From positions 1,240,001 to 1,304,000 of the forward strand of contig NZ_CP006644.1 of NCBI RefSeq assembly GCF_000512205.2: a DNA stretch of 64,000 nucleotides, written 5' to 3'. This DNA is from Sphingomonas sanxanigenens DSM 19645 = NX02. Lineage in GTDB: Bacteria > Pseudomonadota > Alphaproteobacteria > Sphingomonadales > Sphingomonadaceae. Shown piece after piece: positions 40,975 through 49,573 of this stretch; position 1 is the first letter of the stretch, and every line of letters begins with the position of its first letter. Under the pieces are notes generated by a model. It was given only the letters and a program-made list of their open reading frames with translations, searched no databases and was not told the origin of the DNA. The position numbers were made by a program, and so were the translations under genes.

Positions 40975-42048
40975 GTGCGTAGAACACTCATTGCCGGACT
41001 GACTATAGCCGCGGTGGCGGTGGGGGGCACAGCCTATCTGCTGCTCTCGACGCCGTCGCAGCGCGCATTGATGGCGCAGTCCCGCGCCGAACGCGCGGTG
41101 ATCGTCTGGGGCAACGCCGACGCGAGCGTGGTGGCGCCGCTGGTCGATGCGTTCAACCGCCGGCACCCCGGCGTGACCGTGCGCTACACCGATGTCGATT
41201 CGACGCTGATGTACGATCGCATCGTCGGGACGGTGCAGGGCGGCAAGGCCGCTCCCGATATCGTCTGGTCCTCGGCGATGGACCTGCAGGCGAAGCTGAT
41301 CAACGACGGATATGCCCAGCGTTACGCCAGCCCGCAGAAGTCGGCGCTGCCGGACGAGGCTGTCTGGAAGGACATGGGCTATGGCGTGACCGCCGAGCCG
41401 GTGGCAATCGTGTACAACAAGCGGCTGATCGCACCGAGCGAGGTGCCGCAGACGCACCAGGCCTTCACGGCGCTGCTGCGCGCGCGCCGTGAAGCGCTGA
41501 TCGGCAAGGTCGCGACCTATGATCCGGCGCGTTCGAACGTCGGCTATCTCTATGTGACACAGGATCAGGCGATCACGCGGGACACGCGGGCGCTGCTGCA
41601 GGCGATCGCCGCCACCCGCCCGATCCTGCTGCCCACCACGGAGCCGATGATGGACGCGGTGGGCAAGGGCGAGGTGGCGATCGCCTATAATGTGGTCGGC
41701 CCCTACGCGCTGAAGCACGCGGCGAGCGACGATGGCGTGGGCGTGGTGTTTCCGAAGGACTACACGCTCGTCGCCTCCCGCGTCGCCTTTATCCCGCGCG
41801 ATGCGCCGCACCCCGCCGGCGCGCGGCTGTTCCTCGATTTCATGTTGTCACGCGAGGGCCAGTTGCTGCTGGCGCGCGGGTTGCTGCCGCCGATGCGGAC
41901 CGATCTGGCCAATACCCGGTCCGCGCTTCCACAGGCCCGGCCGATCCGCGGCGGTCCCCAGCTTTTCGTGAATCTCGATCCAGTCAAGCGCCGACGCTTC
42001 CTCGCGGAGTGGGACGCGATCCTTGCCGAAGGAGCAAATGCAAGATGA
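40975..42048 (+). CDS. ABC-type extracellular solute-binding protein
   Basis: Periplasmic binding protein of 357 aa with an N-terminal hydrophobic signal/anchor (MRRTLIAGLTIAAVAVGGTA). Typical family-1 (iron/spermidine-type) segments: AVIVWGNADASVVAPLVDAF near the mature start, APDIVWSSAMDLQAKLINDG, EPVAIVYNKRLI, VAIAYNVVGPYALKHA, and HPAGARLFLDFMLSREGQLL. No permease or ATPase gene of an ABC importer is nearby; instead a porin and a secondary transporter follow. It may deliver ligand to the TctE-like sensor or act with the CitMHS carrier. GTG start with GAGGAG upstream; ATGA overlap with the porin gene. Confidence 0.88.
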   Translation: MRRTLIAGLTIAAVAVGGTAYLLLSTPSQRALMAQSRAERAVIVWGNADASVVAPLVDAFNRRHPGVTVRYTDVDSTLMYDRIVGTVQGGKAAPDIVWSSAMDLQAKLINDGYAQRYASPQKSALPDEAVWKDMGYGVTAEPVAIVYNKRLIAPSEVPQTHQAFTALLRARREALIGKVATYDPARSNVGYLYVTQDQAITRDTRALLQAIAATRPILLPTTEPMMDAVGKGEVAIAYNVVGPYALKHAASDDGVGVVFPKDYTLVASRVAFIPRDAPHPAGARLFLDFMLSREGQLLLARGLLPPMRTDLANTRSALPQARPIRGGPQLFVNLDPVKRRRFLAEWDAILAEGANAR

Positions 42049-43529
42049 AACTCCTGAAGGCCAGCTGCGCGCTGGCCGCACTCGTCGCGGCGGTGCCCGC
42101 GCTCGCGCAGACGCCGGGCCGCGACGAGCTTGCCGATCTGGTTCGCCTGCAGGCAGCGGAAATCCAGTCGCTGCGGGCGAGGATCGACCGTCTGGAGGAG
42201 GCGCAGCAGATCGCATCCGCGCCGCAGGAACCGGTAGCGCCACCGGTGGTGGTCGCCACGCAGGAGGCGCCGGCGGAACCGCCCGCACCGCACCGCACCC
42301 AGCCCTATGCGCCGCAGCTTGCGCCGCCCGGCCCGGCCGACCGCGACATCGCGCGCGTTCTCGAAGCCAATGCCGCGGGCGTCAAGACGGAATGGGGCGC
42401 GGGCCTGCCGGTGTTCCATTCCGCCGATGGCGCATTCACCTTCAAGCCGCGCGGCCGCATCCTGACCGATGTCAGCTCGACCTTCGGCTCCGCCTATGAC
42501 GGCCGCAACCTCACCACCACCGGCATGCGCGCGCTGCGCATGGGCATCGAGGGCGGCGTCGGCACGCATTTCTTCTACCAGTTCGAGACCGACTTTTCCG
42601 AGAATGAGGTCGATGTCGTCACGGCCTTCATCGGCTGGCGCAACCGCATCTCGCCGGGAATCGAGTATGATGTGCGCGCCGGCCATCTGTTCAACGATCG
42701 CGGCTTCGAAGGATCGACCGGATCGGATTCGACGCCGTTTCTCGAGCGCGCCACGGTGGCGACCGCGATCATTCCCCAGCGCGGCTTCTATGGCATCGGC
42801 GCGATGCCGCGGCTGTTCTGGCGCACCGGCCATGCCTCCCTCACCGTCACCGGCGACCGGGTCGACGGCACCCAGACCGTCAGCGACGGGCGGACGGTGC
42901 TGGGGCGCGTCCACTGGAACCCGCTGAAGGGCGATCGCGCGATCCTGCATCTCGGCGCGTGGGGCTTTGACGAGGCGCTAGCGGCGGGTGCCGATACGCT
43001 GACGCGCGGCACCGTGATCGGCGGCCGCTTCAACGGCGCGCTGCGCGTATCCACCGGGGTGATCACCGGCGGAACCGGCACGACGGGCTATGGCGCGGAA
43101 GTGGGCGGCTATGTCGGGCCGATCTGGCTGATGGCAGAGGCGGGGGAACGGCACGCACGGCTGGATGCCGGTCGCCCGGACCTGCTGACCCGCGCGTGGA
43201 GCGTGGCGGGCGGCTGGTTCGTGACCGGTGACCTGCCGCCCTATAATCCCCGCCTTGGCGCCTTCGGCCAGCCCCATGTGCTGCGGCCGGTGTTCGATGG
43301 CGGATCGGGCGCGATCGAGCTGACCACGCGCTACGAAAGCCTGGAGTTCGATGGCCTGGCGACCGGCGGACGTGGCTGGGCCGCGACGATCGGGGCCAAC
43401 TGGTACCTCAACAGCTTCGTGCGCATCCAGCTGAATGCCATCCACTGGCACACCGACAATCCCGCCGGACCCTATACCGGCAGCGACGACGGACAGACGG
43501 TCAGCACCCGCGTCGCCGTTACCTTCTGA
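42045..43529 (+). CDS. Outer-membrane porin, OprP/OprO type
   Basis: Porin of 494 aa: signal peptide (MKLLKASCALAALVAAVPAL-AQ), a coiled-coil segment (ELADLVRLQAAEIQSLRARI, about 30-65) that probably forms the trimer stalk, a Pro-rich linker, then a 16-strand type barrel (FKPRGRILTDVSSTFGSAYD, FFYQFETDFSENEVDVVTAF, NWYLNSFVRIQLNAIHWHTD) ending in RVAVTF with the required C-terminal Phe. Family members are anion-selective, phosphate or pyrophosphate porins, but in this operon an organic anion is the likelier cargo. The ATG overlaps the SBP stop. Confidence 0.9.
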   Translation: MKLLKASCALAALVAAVPALAQTPGRDELADLVRLQAAEIQSLRARIDRLEEAQQIASAPQEPVAPPVVVATQEAPAEPPAPHRTQPYAPQLAPPGPADRDIARVLEANAAGVKTEWGAGLPVFHSADGAFTFKPRGRILTDVSSTFGSAYDGRNLTTTGMRALRMGIEGGVGTHFFYQFETDFSENEVDVVTAFIGWRNRISPGIEYDVRAGHLFNDRGFEGSTGSDSTPFLERATVATAIIPQRGFYGIGAMPRLFWRTGHASLTVTGDRVDGTQTVSDGRTVLGRVHWNPLKGDRAILHLGAWGFDEALAAGADTLTRGTVIGGRFNGALRVSTGVITGGTGTTGYGAEVGGYVGPIWLMAEAGERHARLDAGRPDLLTRAWSVAGGWFVTGDLPPYNPRLGAFGQPHVLRPVFDGGSGAIELTTRYESLEFDGLATGGRGWAATIGANWYLNSFVRIQLNAIHWHTDNPAGPYTGSDDGQTVSTRVAVTF

Positions 43530-43553
43530 TCCGCCAACCGGGATCCTTTTGCA

Positions 43554-44861
43554 ATGAACCTTGCCTTGCTCGGCTTCCTGATGGTCGCCACGTTCATGAC
43601 GCTCATCATGACCAAGCGGATGACGCCGCTGGTCGCGCTGATCGTCATCCCCACCGCCTTTGCGCTCATAGCCGGTTTCAGCGCCGGGCTGGGCGGGATG
43701 ATGATCGACGGCATCAAGAACCTCGCGCCGACCGGCGTGATGCTGCTGTTCGCGATCCTGTTCTTCTCGACGATGACCGATACCGGGCTGTTCGATCCGC
43801 TCGTCAACCGGCTGCTGCGCGTCGTCCATGGCGATCCGCTGCTGATCCTGGTCGGCACGGTGGTGCTGTGCGCGCTGGTCAGCTTGGATGGCGACGGATC
43901 GACGACGTACATCATCACGATCGCAGCGCTGCTGCCACTCTACAAGCGCTTCGAGATGAACCGGCTGTATCTCTGCGCGCTGCTGATGACGACGAGCGGG
44001 GTGATGAATCTCACGCCGTGGGGTGGGCCGACCGCGCGCGCGGCAAGTGCGCTCAAGCTCGATCCGGCGGAACTGTTCCTGCCCCTGATCCCCGGCATGA
44101 TCGCCGGGTTGGCGACGCTGATCGTGATGGCGATCTTCTTCGGCCGTCGCGAGCGCCAGCGGCTGGGCCAGGTCGCACAGAGCACGCCCGCGGATTTCAC
44201 CGGCATGGCGGTGTCGCAGTTTCCCGAGGCGCGCCGCCCGCACCTGCGCTGGTTCAACGGTATGCTCGTGATCGTATTGCTGGCCGGGCTGGTGACGGGC
44301 TTGCTGCCGCTTTCGGTGCTGATGATGCTGGCGTTCGCGATCGCGCTGATCGTCAACTATCCGGGCATCGCCGAACAGAAGGAGCGCATTTCCGCCCATG
44401 CCGGCAACGTGCTGTCGGTGGTCTCGCTGATCTTCGCGGCGGGCATCTTCACCGGCATCCTCAGCGGTACCGGCATGGTCGATGCGATGAGCCGCGCGGT
44501 GGTGGGCATCATCCCGCCCGCCATGGGCCCCTATATGGCGCCGATCACCGCAGCGCTCAGCCTGCCTTTTACCTTCTTCATCTCGAACGACGCCTTCTAT
44601 TTCGGCATGCTGCCGATCCTGGCCGAGGCGGGCAGCCATTATGGCGTCGCGCCGATCGCGATCGCGCGGGCCAGCCTGATGGGCCAGCCGGTGCACCTGT
44701 TGAGCCCGCTGGTGCCATCGACCTACCTGCTCGTCAGCCTGGCCGGCATCGACTTGGCCGATCACCAGCGCTTCGCACTGCTGCCGGCCGCGCTGGTGTG
44801 CCTCGTGATGACGATCGTCGGCATGGTCGTGCTGGCATTCCCGTTCGTTGCCGCGCTGTGA
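43554..44861 (+). CDS. CitMHS-family organic-acid transporter
   Basis: Secondary transporter of 435 aa with about 12 helices, of the citrate-Mg/Ca:H symporter (CitMHS) family. Conserved blocks: LLFAILFFSTMTDTGLFDPL, LVSLDGDGSTTYIITIAALL, NLTPWGGPTARAASALKLD and PFTFFISNDAFYFGMLPILA; LDGDGSTT and TPWGGP are the family's two re-entrant binding motifs. It would import a metal-complexed tricarboxylate through the inner membrane. Together with the TctDE-like regulators this makes tricarboxylate (citrate-like) uptake the best proposal for the operon. Confidence 0.92.
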   Translation: MNLALLGFLMVATFMTLIMTKRMTPLVALIVIPTAFALIAGFSAGLGGMMIDGIKNLAPTGVMLLFAILFFSTMTDTGLFDPLVNRLLRVVHGDPLLILVGTVVLCALVSLDGDGSTTYIITIAALLPLYKRFEMNRLYLCALLMTTSGVMNLTPWGGPTARAASALKLDPAELFLPLIPGMIAGLATLIVMAIFFGRRERQRLGQVAQSTPADFTGMAVSQFPEARRPHLRWFNGMLVIVLLAGLVTGLLPLSVLMMLAFAIALIVNYPGIAEQKERISAHAGNVLSVVSLIFAAGIFTGILSGTGMVDAMSRAVVGIIPPAMGPYMAPITAALSLPFTFFISNDAFYFGMLPILAEAGSHYGVAPIAIARASLMGQPVHLLSPLVPSTYLLVSLAGIDLADHQRFALLPAALVCLVMTIVGMVVLAFPFVAAL

Positions 44862-44928
44862 TGCCGGATATCGGGCGGATCGTATCGCCGGTTCCTTCCG
44901 CGCCGTTCGCTGCGGGCGCCCGCGCCGG

Positions 44929-46002
44929 ATGATGCGCCGACGTGTCGAAAAATCTGGCGCTCCGCGCGTGATCGCGCGCTTCGTCGCGGCGCTGATGCTG
45001 GGAGCAGTCGGTGGGGCGCTGTTCACTCTGGTTGGAAGCCCGCTGCCGTGGGTGCTCGGATCGATGACAGCCTGCGCCATCGCCAGCATCGCCGGACTGC
45101 CCGTCGCAGCCGCGGCCGCGACTCGCCGGCCAATGGCCGCGATCATCGGGGTGGTGCTGGGATGCTCGTTTCATCCCGGCCTGTTCGGCCTGATCGGCCA
45201 ATCCTGGCTGTCGCTCCTGTTGCTGCCACTGTTCCTTGCCGCCGCGGCCATGCTGTGCATCACTTGGTTTCGCCGCGTCGCGAGGTTCGATCCTGCCACC
45301 GCCTATTTCGCCGGCATGCCGGGCGGCATCGCCGAAATGGTGATCATGGGCAGCGAGCGCGGTGCCGACGAGCGCAGCGTGGCGATGATCCAGGGGGCAC
45401 GCATCTTCCTCGTCGTGCTCGTGATCCCGTTCCTGATCCGCCATTTCAGCGGCATCGCGCCGAATGACGGGGCGGCGATCGGAGACATTACGATCCCTCC
45501 CGATATCGATCTTCTCCCGTGGGGCGGTTTCTCGATCGTCGTAGGCACGCTGGCGGCGCGCGCCCTGCGGGTACCCGCCTGGCATCTGATGGGCCCGATG
45601 GCGGTCAGCGCGACGCTCCATCTGTCGGGCGTCACCGATTTTCGCGTACCCTTGTGGCTTCTCGCCGCCGCACAGGTCGGCCTCGGCGCCACGATCGGCT
45701 GCCGCTTTGGCGGGCTGAGCCTGGCCGCCTTCGCACGGATCCTCGGTCTCGCCGCCGGGTCGACCCTGATCCTGCTGGCGCTCACCTTCGCCTGGGCGGG
45801 GGCAATGAGCCGGATCTCGGGGCTCGATCCAGCACTTCTCGTGCTCGCCTATGCGCCGGGCGGCCTGGCGGAGATGAGCATGGCGGCGCTGGGCCTCGCG
45901 CTCGAGCCCGGCATTGTCATCGTGCACCATCTCGTCCGCATTGCCGCCGTCATCATCGGCGCGCCGCTTGCCTTTCGTCCTTCAAGGAATACCGCTCCAT
46001 GA
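44929..46002 (+). CDS. AbrB-family inner-membrane protein
   Basis: Hydrophobic protein of 357 aa with about ten helices arranged as two related halves, as in the AbrB (ammonia monooxygenase-like) membrane family; GSPLPWVLGSMTACAIASIA and VPAWHLMGPMAVSATLHLSG are the repeated LPxxLG-type motifs, and TAYFAGMPGGIAEMVIMGSE and LAYAPGGLAEMSMAALGLAL the repeated GGxxEM motifs. A transport role is assumed; not to be confused with the AbrB DNA-binding protein. Such genes often accompany tripartite tricarboxylate (Tct/Bug) systems. The first of two adjacent ATGs is chosen; the longer frame would overlap the CitMHS gene. Confidence 0.85.
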   Translation: MMRRRVEKSGAPRVIARFVAALMLGAVGGALFTLVGSPLPWVLGSMTACAIASIAGLPVAAAAATRRPMAAIIGVVLGCSFHPGLFGLIGQSWLSLLLLPLFLAAAAMLCITWFRRVARFDPATAYFAGMPGGIAEMVIMGSERGADERSVAMIQGARIFLVVLVIPFLIRHFSGIAPNDGAAIGDITIPPDIDLLPWGGFSIVVGTLAARALRVPAWHLMGPMAVSATLHLSGVTDFRVPLWLLAAAQVGLGATIGCRFGGLSLAAFARILGLAAGSTLILLALTFAWAGAMSRISGLDPALLVLAYAPGGLAEMSMAALGLALEPGIVIVHHLVRIAAVIIGAPLAFRPSRNTAP

Positions 46003-46655
46003 TCTCCGTCATAACCCCGCTGGTGCTGCTTCCCGCCATGGGATGCGACGGCCAGCTCTGGGCGCGCCAGGTGCTCGATCTCGCCGAAATCGCGCATCCG
46101 GAGCTTGGCGACCTCACCGTCGACGACTCGCTGGAGCGCATGGCTGAGCGCGTGCTCGCGCACGCCCCGCCGAGCTTCGCCGTCGCCGGGGTCAGCCTCG
46201 GCGGCTATGTCGCGATGGAGATGATCCGGCAGCAGCCGGACCGGATCAGCCGCCTTGCGTTGTTCGGCGCCCGCGCCTCATTGAACGCGCGTCCGCGCAC
46301 CATGGCGGAACAGGGGATGCTGGCGACCGAGCCGCACGCCGACCCGATGCTCTCGAAGATCATCAGCGGGCCGGTGCAGGCCATGGCCGAGCGGGTTGGC
46401 GCCGCGGTGTTCGAACGCCAGCAGCGCGCACTGCTCGCCCGTCCCGATCTGGCGCCGGCGATCGCGGCGATCCATGTGCCGACGCTGGTGGCGGTGGGCG
46501 ATCATGACCGGATCTGCCTGCCGGAAGATGCCCGCGCGCTGGCGCAGCAGATCCCGACCGCGAACTTTCGCCGACTGCGCTCCTGCGGCCACCTGCCGCC
46601 GATCGAACGCCCCGGCGAGACGACGGCGCTGCTGCGCGACTGGCTGAAAAATTGA
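45999..46655 (+). CDS. Alpha/beta-fold hydrolase
   Basis: Hydrolase of 218 aa: LLPAMGCDGQLWARQV (oxyanion-hole region), nucleophile elbow VAGVSLGGYVAMEMIR (Ser near residue 69), acid region AVGDHDRICLPEDAR and the His in LRSCGHLPPIERP, with a small cap (SKIISGPVQAMAERVGAAVF). It starts with an ATGA overlap on the AbrB gene and is the last gene of the transport operon, so it could hydrolyse an ester or lactone form of the imported acid. A weak GGGG-CCCC hairpin follows the stop. Confidence 0.88.
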   Translation: MISVITPLVLLPAMGCDGQLWARQVLDLAEIAHPELGDLTVDDSLERMAERVLAHAPPSFAVAGVSLGGYVAMEMIRQQPDRISRLALFGARASLNARPRTMAEQGMLATEPHADPMLSKIISGPVQAMAERVGAAVFERQQRALLARPDLAPAIAAIHVPTLVAVGDHDRICLPEDARALAQQIPTANFRRLRSCGHLPPIERPGETTALLRDWLKN

Positions 46656-46733
46656 GCGTTGGGGTGGACGCCCCCTGACGGCATTGATGTACCAAGCCTG
46701 CGATGGTTGTCGAAAATCTTGCGCCTGAAGAGG

Positions 46734-46763
46734 CCAGGGGTTCGAATCCCTTCGGGTGCGCCA
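46734..46763 (+). tRNA. 3' fragment of a tRNA gene (Arg-like)
   Basis: The T-arm AGGGG-TTCGAAT-CCCTT (46736-46752), the 3' acceptor strand CGGGTGC, the discriminator G and CCA (46761-46763) are perfect tRNA features. No matching GCACCCG 5' strand, D-arm or readable anticodon arm is found in the 76 nt upstream, so this is a fragment, not a working tRNA. The acceptor fits an Arg tRNA (GCACCCG...CGGGTGC-G). Such 3' ends are left as attachment-site copies when an element integrates at a tRNA gene; the glycan cluster begins just after it. Confidence 0.7.
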
Positions 46764-46821
46764 AATTTTTCAATGCGACCGGATCGCTGACGCCGCCGAT
46801 GCCGGCGGCTGCCTTGTATCA

Positions 46822-48237
46822 CTACAGCTGGTAGTAATGCGCCCATTCGGGCCGCGGTGGATCGCCCAACAACAGTGCGTCGGCGACCTTGTGGTTGGTG
46901 ATCCGCCGACTGCCCGGGTCGAAACTGATCTTGGCATTTGTGCGCTGTGCTATGACGCCCAGCGCCATTGTTTGACACAAGGGCCCGGCGATGCGGAAAT
47001 CGGAATGGCACTGCTCCTGACCCATCACGCTGCGCAGGAAATTGCCTGCGTGACTTGTGTCATAGGCGGGCGTCGCGGGCAGGCGTGATCGGAGGTCCAG
47101 GCCGGCTTGGCCGATGATTTCCAGTTCCGATGCGTGGGAGCCGCCCTTGAATGTCAGGCCCTCGCCATAGATCACCTTGCCGGGTGCCAGCCGCTTCGTT
47201 TCAATGCTGCCGGCGCTGGGCGGGGGAATGTTGGGGTCGACGACCGAATCGCCGAAATCTGCCGGCAGCGGGGGTAGGTTGTTTTGTCCTTCGTACCAGC
47301 TGAGCTCGAGCGGCGGCAGCGCGCCTCGGCGCGGAAACCGGAATATGAGGGTGGAGCCCTGTGGAAACAAATAGCGGCTCGGCCTGTCGATCCAATGGCT
47401 CTCGACCTCCGTTGGCAGGCCGAGCCGCAGAAATTCATGCGCATTATCGAAGATATGGGCGCCCCAATCGCCGAGTGCGCCGTTGCCATATTCGAACCAG
47501 GATCGCCATTCACCGACCATGTAGCCGAAATTATAAGGATGCGGATTGCTTGTTGCCTGCCAAACGTCGAAATCGAGATCGGCGGGTACGGGTTCGGCTG
47601 GTAGAAAGCCGTTCGTTGTCTTGCCGTGCCAGCGGCGCGGAGAGTTCATGAAAGCCGTGATACGCGTCACATTCTTTATGATTCCAGCCGAGGTCCAGGC
47701 GCCGAACTGGAAATAGCCAGCGCCCGAATGCCCCTGGTTGGCCATTTGCGTCATGACCTTGTACTTCGTGGCCGCGTCCATCATCAGTTGGATCTGACGA
47801 AAGCTGTGGCCCATCGGCTTTTCGCAGTAGACATGCTTCCCAAGGGCCATCGCGTGCATCGCTACCGGAAAGTGCGAGAAATCGGGCGTGGCGATACTGA
47901 CTGCGTCGAACGCATTTCCCATTTTGTCGAACAACTGACGGAAATCACGGAATTTCGGCACGTCGGGGAACATTTTGAGCACTTCGGCGGTGCGCGACGC
48001 GCCCATTTCGGTGTCGCACAGCGCCACCACATTGGCGAGGCCGCTGTCGTAAAGGTCCTTGACCACCGCAACGCCGCGTCCGCCGATGCCGATGCAGGCG
48101 ATGTTGACCTTTTGCCCACGCGACTGCGCGCGGACAAGGCCGGGTGCGAGCAGGGCACTGGCGCCCAAGGCGCCCTTCATCCACCCGCGGCGACTGATCG
48201 CCGTGGCGGCGACAGGCATCTTGATCGTCATCCTCAT
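46822..48237 (-). CDS. Tat-exported Gfo/Idh/MocA-family oxidoreductase
   Basis: Oxidoreductase of 471 aa with a twin-arginine leader (SRRGWMKGALGASALLAPGL, cleaved near VRAQS). The Rossmann domain shows VNIACIGIGGRGVAVVKDLY and VVALCDTEMGASR, and the family's EKP motif in KHVYCEKPMGHSFRQI; a C-terminal alpha/beta domain follows. Periplasmic Gfo/Idh enzymes carry a tightly bound NAD(P) and oxidise or reduce sugars (glucose-fructose oxidoreductase is the known model). Here, next to a DUF1080 protein, oxidation of a glycoside at C3 is a plausible job. The in-frame ATG at 48231 is better spaced from AGGAGGG and may be the true start. Last gene of the 51262-46822 minus operon. Confidence 0.9.
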   Translation of the reverse strand: MRMTIKMPVAATAISRRGWMKGALGASALLAPGLVRAQSRGQKVNIACIGIGGRGVAVVKDLYDSGLANVVALCDTEMGASRTAEVLKMFPDVPKFRDFRQLFDKMGNAFDAVSIATPDFSHFPVAMHAMALGKHVYCEKPMGHSFRQIQLMMDAATKYKVMTQMANQGHSGAGYFQFGAWTSAGIIKNVTRITAFMNSPRRWHGKTTNGFLPAEPVPADLDFDVWQATSNPHPYNFGYMVGEWRSWFEYGNGALGDWGAHIFDNAHEFLRLGLPTEVESHWIDRPSRYLFPQGSTLIFRFPRRGALPPLELSWYEGQNNLPPLPADFGDSVVDPNIPPPSAGSIETKRLAPGKVIYGEGLTFKGGSHASELEIIGQAGLDLRSRLPATPAYDTSHAGNFLRSVMGQEQCHSDFRIAGPLCQTMALGVIAQRTNAKISFDPGSRRITNHKVADALLLGDPPRPEWAHYYQL

Positions 48238-48262
48238 TTCCCTCCTCGCGTAGCCCGCGGTA

Positions 48263-49573
48263 TCACGCCGGGTAATTGCCGGGCCAGGCGACTTCCCGGC
48301 CCTCTTCCATCGCTGCCAGCCCCATCAGCGCCGCCACGCCGGAGCGATAGGCATGGTCGATCATGCCCGGCGCCCGTTCGCTTCCGCGGATCGCGTTTGC
48401 ATAGGCTGCCAGCGACAGCCCCGTGCCGTCGTCACCCTCCCAGTTCGCCAGGATCGGGGCGCCTGTTGCGGACTGTTTGAGTTCCGGCGACCAGGTGGCG
48501 GATGCGAGCGGCACGCGGGCCGCGGGGGTCCCGCTCTCAACCTGCCTTGCCAGCGCCGTCAGGGCAGGGGCGTGCGGCAGTTCTTCCCAGAACATCCGAC
48601 CGGTCTCCAACTCCATCGTACCCTTCGATCCGGTTACCTGCACTTCCATGCCGTGGTGCCGGTTCGAGCTCAGCGAGTCATAGATGGCCGTGACGCCACC
48701 CGGATACCGATAGAGCACATTGACGTTGTCGAAGACCTCGCGCCCATCCTTCCAGTAATTCGTGCTGCCATAGCCGACACAGGCGAGCGGGGGCGCATCC
48801 ATGATCCAATTGGTGACGTGCAGGTGATGCGAGGCGAGCTCGCCCATCAATCCGGCGGAATATTCGCGGTACAGCCGCCAGTTGACCAGCCGCTCCAATT
48901 CCGGCGAAGCCGATGCGCGTCGCCAATCCGTATTTCGGTGCCAATAGGCACGAATCTGGGTGATGGGGCCCAATTCGCCTGCCCGCATATAGGATAGAGC
49001 CTTGTGGAAACGCGCGTCGAACATCCGTTGATGCCCGATCTGGAAAACGTTCGGGCTGCGCGAAGCGGCGGTTGCCACCCGTTTGCAGTCGTCGATGGTG
49101 CGGGCCAGGCTTTTCTCGCAGAACACGTGCTTGCCCGCTGCAATCGCCGCCAAAGCCATGGGCGCGTGCAGATGGAGTGGCGTCGCGATCACCACGCCGT
49201 CGATCCCTTTCAGGTCGAGCAGCGCGCGATAGTCGGTAAAGCGGCGGGCCATCTGCCCGGCAGCGTCCGCCGCCGCCGCGGCGCGTGCAAGGTTCGATGG
49301 ATGCACGTCGCAAACCGCGGCGATCTCGACGCCCGGGGTCTTGAACAGATGGTCCGCCAGCAGGGCGCCGCGCGAACCGATGCCGATCAGGCCCAGCCGC
49401 ACGCGGTCCGACGGCGCCTGCCCGACCGGTGCCGCACGCAACGGCGATAGCCATGGCATCTCGGCGGCAAACGCCGACCCCGCCAGCGATGCCGCGAGAC
49501 CGCGCAGGAAGCTGCGTCGCGCGGGCAGGGAAAGCGCAGCGCCGTGTGCGATAGCGGAATCATCAGGCCGCAT
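48263..49573 (-). CDS. Tat-exported Gfo/Idh/MocA-family oxidoreductase, second
   Basis: Oxidoreductase of 436 aa with Tat leader LPARRSFLRGLAASLAGSAF. Rossmann motif VRLGLIGIGSRGALLADHLF, AAVCDVHPSNLARAAAAADA, the IATPLHLHAPMALAAIAAGK block and EKSLARTID (EKP variant, EKS), then RAYWHRNTDWRRA and WRLYREYSAGLMGELASHHL typical of the planctomycete/Bacteroides-like branch. EKS instead of EKP slightly changes the dinucleotide/substrate lysine motif but keeps the Lys. ATG at 49573 overlaps the ApbE gene by 11 bp. Two different exported Gfo/Idh enzymes side by side suggest one oxidises the intact glycoside and the other reduces or processes the product. Confidence 0.88.
   Translation of the reverse strand: MRPDDSAIAHGAALSLPARRSFLRGLAASLAGSAFAAEMPWLSPLRAAPVGQAPSDRVRLGLIGIGSRGALLADHLFKTPGVEIAAVCDVHPSNLARAAAAADAAGQMARRFTDYRALLDLKGIDGVVIATPLHLHAPMALAAIAAGKHVFCEKSLARTIDDCKRVATAASRSPNVFQIGHQRMFDARFHKALSYMRAGELGPITQIRAYWHRNTDWRRASASPELERLVNWRLYREYSAGLMGELASHHLHVTNWIMDAPPLACVGYGSTNYWKDGREVFDNVNVLYRYPGGVTAIYDSLSSNRHHGMEVQVTGSKGTMELETGRMFWEELPHAPALTALARQVESGTPAARVPLASATWSPELKQSATGAPILANWEGDDGTGLSLAAYANAIRGSERAPGMIDHAYRSGVAALMGLAAMEEGREVAWPGNYPA

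Noticed and set aside
42978-45146. 722-codon minus-strand open frame opposite the porin and CitMHS genes
   Set aside because: Its product is dominated by His, Arg, Gln and Asp with no domain; it is the antisense shadow of GC-rich genes with clear families on the plus strand.
46688-46763. Complete tRNA gene ending at 46763
   Set aside because: The last 28 bases are perfect tRNA, but no D-arm, no anticodon arm and no complementary 5' acceptor strand can be formed upstream, so only a fragment is called.
46502-47011. Minus-strand open frame containing GAPEGIRTPGLFRR
   Set aside because: This is the well-known spurious translation of a tRNA 3' end read backwards, not a protein gene.
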